Shown: positions 59,158-64,000 of the stretch, piece after piece
Position numbering within the stretch: the first letter of the stretch is position 1
How the letters are laid out: each line of letters begins with the position of its first letter
Source of the DNA: Helicobacter pylori
Lineage (GTDB): Bacteria; Campylobacterota; Campylobacteria; Campylobacterales; Helicobacteraceae
Direction of reading: 5' to 3'
Length of the DNA: 64,000 bases
NCBI RefSeq assembly: GCF_009689985.1
Contig: NZ_QBAW01000005.1
Span: 100,714 to 164,713, forward strand
The notes under the pieces: model-generated
Seen by the model: the letters and a program-made list of their open reading frames with translations, nothing else
Told to the model about the DNA's origin: nothing
Databases searched by the model: none
Position numbers and translations under genes: made by a program

Positions 59158-59473
59158 CTTTTTTCCTTTATTTGATTTTAAATCTTCGTAATCTGACACC
59201 AAGCCGATTACTTGTGGTGATTATCACATAATTTGTTATACAAAGACTAACAAGATTCAATTTCCTTAAAAAATCTTTTTTTTAAGAATAAAAAACCCCC
59301 TTAAGTATTTCTATTTGTAACAATTAATGAAAATAAGAAAGATTAAAAACAAAATTTTATTTTTAATCTAGTTTTAATAATAATTATCATATTATTCTAT
59401 CTCAATGCATTTGATGGATTTTGTTTTTTTTAATTTTTATTTTTTAAATTTTCAGATTAAGGAGAGTTGTTTG
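59158..59473. other. Divergent regulatory region between katA and frpB
   Basis: 316 bases. It contains the katA leader on the minus strand, an AT-rich stretch, a good Fur box (59375-59389) and the frpB ribosome site. A GTGATTATCAC near-palindrome about 60 bases before katA may be an operator. Confidence 0.6.
59375..59389 (+). promoter_or_regulatory. Fur box upstream of frpB
   Basis: TAATAATAATTATCA matches the H. pylori Fur consensus TAATAATnATTATTA at 13 of 14 fixed positions. It sits about 85 bases before the frpB ATG, where bound Fur would block the promoter in iron-rich conditions. Confidence 0.8.
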
Positions 59474-61849
59474 ATGTTTTTAAGATCATACCCAAAGCTT
59501 AGATACGCTTTATGTTTCCCCCTACTCGCTGATACTTGCTATAGCGCGGATCACACTCTAGGCAAGGTTACCACCCAAGCTAAAAGGATTTTCACTTACA
59601 ACAATGAGTTTAAAGTAACTTCTAAAGAATTAGATCAACGCCAAAGCAATGAAGTCAAGGACTTGTTTAGGACTAACCCTGATGTGAATGTGGGCGGAGG
59701 GAGCGTGATGGGGCAGAAAATCTATGTGAGAGGCATTGAAGACAGGCTTTTAAGGGTTACGGTGGATGGGGCTGCTCAAAATGGCAATATCTACCACCAC
59801 CAAGGTAACACCGTGATTGACCCTGGCATGCTCAAAAGCGTTGAAGTTACCAAAGGTGCGGCGAATGCGAGTGCAGGGCCAGGAGCGATCGCAGGAGTGA
59901 TTAAAATGGAGACTAAAGGAGCGGCTGATTTTATCCCAAAAGGGCGCAGTTATGCAGCCAGTGGGGCGGTGAGTTTTTATACCAATTTTGGGGACAGAGA
60001 GACTTTCAGATCGGCTTATCAAAGTGCGCATTTTGATATTATCGCTTACTACACGCACCAAAACATTTTCTATTATAGAAGCGGTGCTACAGCGACAAAA
60101 AACCTTTTCAAACCCACACAAGCCGATAAAGAGCCAGGAACTCCCAGCGAGCAAAACAACGCTTTAGTTAAAATGAATGGTTATTTGAGCGACAGAGACA
60201 CGCTCACTTTCAGCTGGAACATGACACGAGATAACGCTACACGCCCTTTAAGGAGTAACGCTATAGGGTTAGCCTATCCTTGTGAAGCCCCTTTTAGCCC
60301 TGATAGTTCTCAAGGGTGTCCTAATGTGTTGGATAGTTTCACAAGATATATGTATCACTCCGTCAATACCGCCAACAATCTTTCCTTACAATATAAAAGA
60401 GAAGCGGGAAATTCTTTTGCCGACCCACGATTAGATTTTACCCTTTATACAAGCATTAGAAACGCTAAGTTTGATCCCCTATTTGATCCTAATGGCGTTT
60501 ATGCTAGATTCCCCACTTCTTTAGCGAGCGCATGGGAAAGAGAAAATTACCCATGCGTTGAAGGCGGGTATTGCACCCCAAGCTTTTCAGATGTGGATAA
60601 ACCAAGTTCACAGCCTAGGGATTTGTTTTTAAACAACACCGGCTTAAACCTTAAAGTCGCGCATGTGATTGATGAAGCCACAGACAGCCTTTTTGAATAT
60701 GGATTCAACTACCAAAATTTAAGCGTTTTTGACGCTCGCATCCCTAAATCAGAATTATACAGGCCTAATCAAGTTTATACTGATGATAAAGGACAAAAAC
60801 AAATCGCTTGCTCTCTTGTGGATAATAACCCCAATGACCCTACTTTATGCCAAAGAGGGAAAGCGAACGGGAATATTTATGGAGGCTATGTGCAAGCGAA
60901 TTACTCGCCTCATAAAATCATCACTTTTGGAGCCGGGGTAAGGTGGGACGCATACACGCTTTATGATAAAGACTGGAACCACCGCTACACTCAAGGCTTT
61001 AGCCCTAGTGCAGCTCTTGTGATCAGCCCCATTGAGCCTTTATCGTTAAAAATCACTTATTCTCAAGTTACAAGGGGGGTTATGCCAGGAGATGGCGTGT
61101 ATATGCGCCAAAACGATTTAAGATACGCTAAAAATATCAAGCCTGAAGTGGGCTCTAACGCTGAATTTAATATTGATTATTCAAGCCAGTATTTTAGCGG
61201 GAGGGCTGCGGCGTTTTATCAAGCTTTGGATAATTTCATCTCACAATACGCGCAAAATTTGATTGTAACCAATTTGAGTCAAGCGATTAGGATTTATGGC
61301 TATGAAGTGGGTGGGACTTTCAAATACAAGGGCGTGAGTTTGAATGTGGGGATCTCACGCACTTGGCCCACCACTAGGGGGTATTTAATGGCAGACAGCT
61401 ATGAGCTTGCCGCAAGCACCGGTAATGTTTTTATCATTAAATTGGATTACACCATTCCCAAAACAGGGATCAATCTTGCATGGCTTAGCCGTTTTGTTAC
61501 CGGTTTAGATTATTGCGGGTTTGATATTTACTTGCCTGATTACGGAACGGCTGAAAAACCCAAAACCCCTACCGATTTAGCCAAATGCGGATCCCAATTA
61601 GGGTTAGTGCATATGCATAAACCGGGCTATGGCGTGAGTAATTTTTATATCAATTGGAGTCCTAAAACCAAAAGCCGCTGGAAAGGTTTGTTGCTTTCAG
61701 CCGTGTTTAATAATGTTTTCAACAAATTCTATGTGGATCAAACAAGCCCTTATATCATGAGTCCGGATATGCCAGGCACTGACGCTATTAAAAGAGCGAT
61801 CGCAGAACCCGGGTTTAACGCGCGCTTTGAAGTGGCTTACAAATGGTAG
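59474..61849 (+). CDS. frpB: TonB-dependent outer membrane receptor, FrpB family
   Basis: A 791-residue TonB-dependent receptor for iron compounds such as haem or haemoglobin. The N-terminus is a signal sequence ending DTCYSA; a plug domain (about 50-190) has VNVGGGSVMGQKIYVRGIEDRLLRVTVDG, and the C-terminal barrel ends with aromatic Trp (FEVAYKW). AAGGAG lies eight bases before the ATG at 59474; an in-frame start at 59405 would add 23 residues and lie inside the promoter. It ends directly against the ruvC stop on the other strand. The ligand is not certain. Confidence 0.95.
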   Translation: MFLRSYPKLRYALCFPLLADTCYSADHTLGKVTTQAKRIFTYNNEFKVTSKELDQRQSNEVKDLFRTNPDVNVGGGSVMGQKIYVRGIEDRLLRVTVDGAAQNGNIYHHQGNTVIDPGMLKSVEVTKGAANASAGPGAIAGVIKMETKGAADFIPKGRSYAASGAVSFYTNFGDRETFRSAYQSAHFDIIAYYTHQNIFYYRSGATATKNLFKPTQADKEPGTPSEQNNALVKMNGYLSDRDTLTFSWNMTRDNATRPLRSNAIGLAYPCEAPFSPDSSQGCPNVLDSFTRYMYHSVNTANNLSLQYKREAGNSFADPRLDFTLYTSIRNAKFDPLFDPNGVYARFPTSLASAWERENYPCVEGGYCTPSFSDVDKPSSQPRDLFLNNTGLNLKVAHVIDEATDSLFEYGFNYQNLSVFDARIPKSELYRPNQVYTDDKGQKQIACSLVDNNPNDPTLCQRGKANGNIYGGYVQANYSPHKIITFGAGVRWDAYTLYDKDWNHRYTQGFSPSAALVISPIEPLSLKITYSQVTRGVMPGDGVYMRQNDLRYAKNIKPEVGSNAEFNIDYSSQYFSGRAAAFYQALDNFISQYAQNLIVTNLSQAIRIYGYEVGGTFKYKGVSLNVGISRTWPTTRGYLMADSYELAASTGNVFIIKLDYTIPKTGINLAWLSRFVTGLDYCGFDIYLPDYGTAEKPKTPTDLAKCGSQLGLVHMHKPGYGVSNFYINWSPKTKSRWKGLLLSAVFNNVFNKFYVDQTSPYIMSPDMPGTDAIKRAIAEPGFNARFEVAYKW

Positions 61850-62323
61850 TTAGTGGAGCTTTAAGCGTTGTGCATGCGTGATAGCGACGGCTATCGCATC
61901 GCTAATATCCAAAGGCTTGATTTCGCTTGTGATGTTAAGCAAGCGTTTGACCATAAAGGCTACTTGCTCTTTAGCGGCTTTCCCGTTACCGGTTAGGGCT
62001 TTTTTGACTTGTAGGGGTGTGTATTCGCTAAAATTACCAACCCTTTCTAAAATCTTTAAGGACAACGCCCCCCTGAATTGCGCGAGCTTGATCACGCTTT
62101 TAGGGTTATACCCAAAGAAAATATCCTCAATCGCTACTTCATGGACTTCGTAACGATCCAATAAGCAATCTAAGGCTTCTATCAAGTCTAAAATCTGTTC
62201 TTGCAAGCGTGTCGTGGTGATGTTAATGAACCCGGCCGTGATTAAAGAAAGCTTGTTAGAAGTGTGAGAAATGATAGCATACCCGCATTTCCTACTGCCC
62301 GGATCTATTCCTAAAATACGCAT
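61850..62323 (-). CDS. ruvC: Holliday junction resolvase RuvC
   Basis: Cuts Holliday junctions in recombination with RuvAB. The 157-residue protein opens [15 protein letters not shown] with the first catalytic Asp7, has VAIEDIFFG (Glu), and the C-terminal [13 protein letters not shown] with the last two acidic residues. I start at ATG 62323 with AGGA seven bases upstream; TTG at 62326 is also in frame. Confidence 0.96.
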   Translation of the reverse strand: MRILGIDPGSRKCGYAIISHTSNKLSLITAGFINITTTRLQEQILDLIEALDCLLDRYEVHEVAIEDIFFGYNPKSVIKLAQFRGALSLKILERVGNFSEYTPLQVKKALTGNGKAAKEQVAFMVKRLLNITSEIKPLDISDAIAVAITHAQRLKLH

Positions 62324-62452
62324 CAACCATTCCTGTTATTTATCGCAAGGTTTAAAAAACGCTATTATTATATCCATGTTTCTTGTTAGCGCAAAATACA
62401 AGATTGCATTAAGAACTTTTAAAAATTTAGCATGTAAATAAGGGAGCAATAA

Positions 62453-63184
62453 ATGAAAGCAAACACAATCATACTAGTGGATTGGGAGAATTTCAGGCGC
62501 GATATTAAACAAACAAAATGCGTTAATTATAATATCGCTTTAGATGTGATCGTTACCATTAGGGCTTTTTTACTAGATGATGAGAAGATCAGTCGTATTT
62601 ACTTTTATACCACCCCACCCTTTGATTTTGAACATGCGTTATGGGATAAGAGGAATGACACCCTCCAAAATGAAAAAAATCCGGGAACAGAAATGAAAAT
62701 CTTCACCAGCAGCGACATTGAAGAAATCTTACAAAGCAGTGAAGCGACCAAATGGGAGAAGATTTATAGCGATGTGGAAAATTTCCAACACGATCTAGCT
62801 TCATTGGATCAAGTAGAATTGAGGTTGGGGAGGACTAAGTTAAACGCAATAAGAGTGGAGTTTGATGGGAGTTATAGGGCGTTATTAGAACAAAAGCAGG
62901 TGGATATGCTCATGGGTCTTGACATTCAAAGAATAGCCTTTAAAAAAATAGCCGATAGGATTCTTATATTTTCAAAAGATACGGATTTAATCCCCGCGCT
63001 CAAATTAGCTAGAGATGAGGGGCTAAGGGTGGATATTGCCGATTTGTCTAACCGATTGTCTCTCCTTAGCCAGGATTTGAAATACAATTCGGATAAAGTG
63101 AGGAAATTGAGCAGCAACGAAGTTAAAGACAAGCTTTTTTCAATCAGAGAAAATCTCACTAAAACCAACTGGGCTTTAAACTAA
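62453..63184 (+). CDS. NYN-domain (PIN-like) nuclease-fold protein
   Basis: A 243-residue soluble protein of the NYN/DUF88 (LabA-like) group. The PIN-like acid residues are visible: ILVDWENFR near residue 7, EQKQVDMLMGLDIQ near 145 and ILIFSKDTDLIPALKLARDEGLRV near 175. The group is predicted to act on RNA. GGGAG precedes the ATG. Around it there is no toxin, antitoxin or RNA partner to indicate its target. Confidence 0.85.
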   Translation: MKANTIILVDWENFRRDIKQTKCVNYNIALDVIVTIRAFLLDDEKISRIYFYTTPPFDFEHALWDKRNDTLQNEKNPGTEMKIFTSSDIEEILQSSEATKWEKIYSDVENFQHDLASLDQVELRLGRTKLNAIRVEFDGSYRALLEQKQVDMLMGLDIQRIAFKKIADRILIFSKDTDLIPALKLARDEGLRVDIADLSNRLSLLSQDLKYNSDKVRKLSSNEVKDKLFSIRENLTKTNWALN

Positions 63185-63253
63185 ACCATAAAAAGGGTTA
63201 TTTCATTTTTATAGAGTTTAAAAAATCATTTTTTAAAAACTCAATTATTGGCA

Positions 63254-63273
63254 TTTGATCAGAACAAAGCCAG
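63254..63273 (+). repeat. 20-bp dispersed repeat, copy 2
   Basis: TTTGATCAGAACAAAGCCAG; see the copy at 11204. It is followed by AATTTTTAAAGGGGTTTTTAGG, a possible weak hairpin and T run after the NYN gene. Confidence 0.5.
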
Positions 63274-63345
63274 AATTTTTAAAGGGGTTTTTAGGCTTAT
63301 TTTTCTCATACTGAATGGGTAAGTCTGGGTAGTTTATTGCCTTGC

Positions 63346-63649
63346 TTATTCTTTTGTGGTAGGATTGGGGTTATCAAGGTTTAGGGGATTAGTATCTTTC
63401 CCCTTGTAATTTGGTGCTAAAGGCGACTCAATTAGCCCATTCCTTGATTTATCTGCTTCATAGCTTGTAATAACCCACCTATTATTTAAGGTCTCACCTT
63501 TCCTATCATTCAAGCCTTGGTTTAGAAAACCTCTGCTCTAAACCTTGATAAACTTGATAAAAACACTTAAAGCTAGCCGTATGTGTGCCAAAAGTCCCTA
63601 ACGAAAAAGATTTCTCTTTTTGACTGAGTGGGTGAGGCTTTTTAATCAT
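63346..63649 (-). pseudogene. Frameshifted small gene, unknown function
   Basis: On the minus strand ATG 63649 follows AAGGAG at a good distance and opens MIKKPHPLSQKEKSFSLG, ending in a stop at 63506. In the next frame the sequence continues GLNDRKGETLNNRWVITSYE to a stop at 63346. Removing one C near 63516 joins the two into about 100 residues. The coherent amino-acid content on both sides suggests a real gene that has decayed. I do not recognise the family. Confidence 0.5.
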
Positions 63650-63655
63650 CTTTCT

Positions 63656-63962
63656 TTACTCCTTGACTTTTTCAATTTTTTGTTTTATAGTTTCAATGGT
63701 AGCCCACTCATTGCTTTTTAGCATTTTCAGCTATCCTGCGGAATGAAAGAGTGGATAATGTCTGCCTTGTCAATCTCTGCTTTAACATCGTTTTTTGTTT
63801 TTCATTTATTCTCCTTGCGTTCTCCTTGAAAAGATTTAGGTCGTTATTTGGCTTTGCTAAGGTTTTTATGGTAGCATCTTTACAGACATCGCTATAGGAA
63901 CTCAACCTATGGTTGCCCCTTAGAGGGCTACAAACAGCAACTAAAATCCTATAACAATCCAT
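63656..63962 (-). pseudogene. Frameshifted small gene at the window end, unknown function
   Basis: The longest frame (63962-63708, 84 codons, MDCYRILVAVCSPLRGNH) follows a TATAGT box but turns unconvincing after NEKQK. There an A6 run would, with one more A, continue NDVKAEIDKADIIHSFIPQDS; a third frame then gives MLKSNEWATIETIKQKIEKV to 63656. Several frameshifts in a row mark a decayed gene or genes upstream of, and perhaps once linked to, the pseudogene at 63346. Confidence 0.45.
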
Positions 63963-64000
63963 AAAACACTATAATTTTTGTATAGGTTATTAAGTTTTGT

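Noticed and set aside
59158..59202. N-terminal extension of catalase by 15 codons
   Set aside because: Family proteins start at MVNKD, where a good ribosome site is found.
59750..60154. 134-codon open frame opposite frpB
   Set aside because: Lies wholly within the plug and barrel coding region of frpB; no family sense and no promoter.

Overview
The window is almost certainly chromosomal DNA of Helicobacter pylori. It carries a colinear run of genes typical of that species: motAB, uvrC, trxA-trxB, an LPS glycosyltransferase, atpB, guaB, gatA, hup, LPP20-type lipoproteins, a FadL porin, pseB, thiEDM, a type I restriction system, the ADP-heptose genes, hypA, flgE, kapA-katA, frpB and ruvC. The base composition is AT-rich, TTG and GTG starts are common, genes overlap by 1-8 bases, and the -10 boxes (TATAAT, TATACT) lack clear -35 boxes, all as in this species.

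Layout. 0-2.2 kb: end of a ThiF/MoeB-like gene, the flagellar stator motA-motB and a small exported protein. 2.2-10 kb: a fused betaine/choline permease-binding protein with its ATPase, a small LptM-like lipoprotein, uvrC, homoserine dehydrogenase, yraN, thioredoxin and thioredoxin reductase. 10-20 kb: LPS galactosyltransferase, an RRM protein, atpB, guaB, gatA, coaE, speE, a lipoprotein, der, hup and one tRNA-Arg. 20-28.9 kb: two lipoproteins, a FadL porin, pseB, coaBC and the thiamine salvage genes thiE-thiD-thiM.

28.9-38.5 kb is the accessory stretch. It has a type I restriction-modification locus (hsdR, a split hsdS, hsdM), a PAP2 phosphatase, a probable HTH plus PD-(D/E)XK nuclease, an ABC-F protein and then a Gram-positive-type guaC. 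39.6-42.4 kb holds a membrane-bound O-acyltransferase (AlgI/PatA type) and its partner. Both are broken by four small lesions, including a GA dinucleotide tract and a perfect 20-bp tandem duplication.

42.4-54.7 kb: an operon-like minus-strand run (gmhA-hldE-hldD-gmhB, a TauE/SafE-like membrane protein, coaX, a BamB-like lipoprotein and YfgM-like partner, dut, greA, lpxB, hypA, flgE). 54.8-64 kb: cdh, phnA, kapA, katA, frpB with a good Fur box, ruvC, a NYN-domain protein, and remnants of decayed small genes at the end.

The least explained elements are a dispersed intergenic repeat with three copies (10.2, 11.8 and 20.2 kb), one of which encloses a possible 29-residue hydrophobic micropeptide; a degenerate N-terminal duplication in the betaine permease; and the nuclease/ABC-F pair beside the restriction locus. 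I saw no CRISPR array, rRNA or intact insertion sequence.
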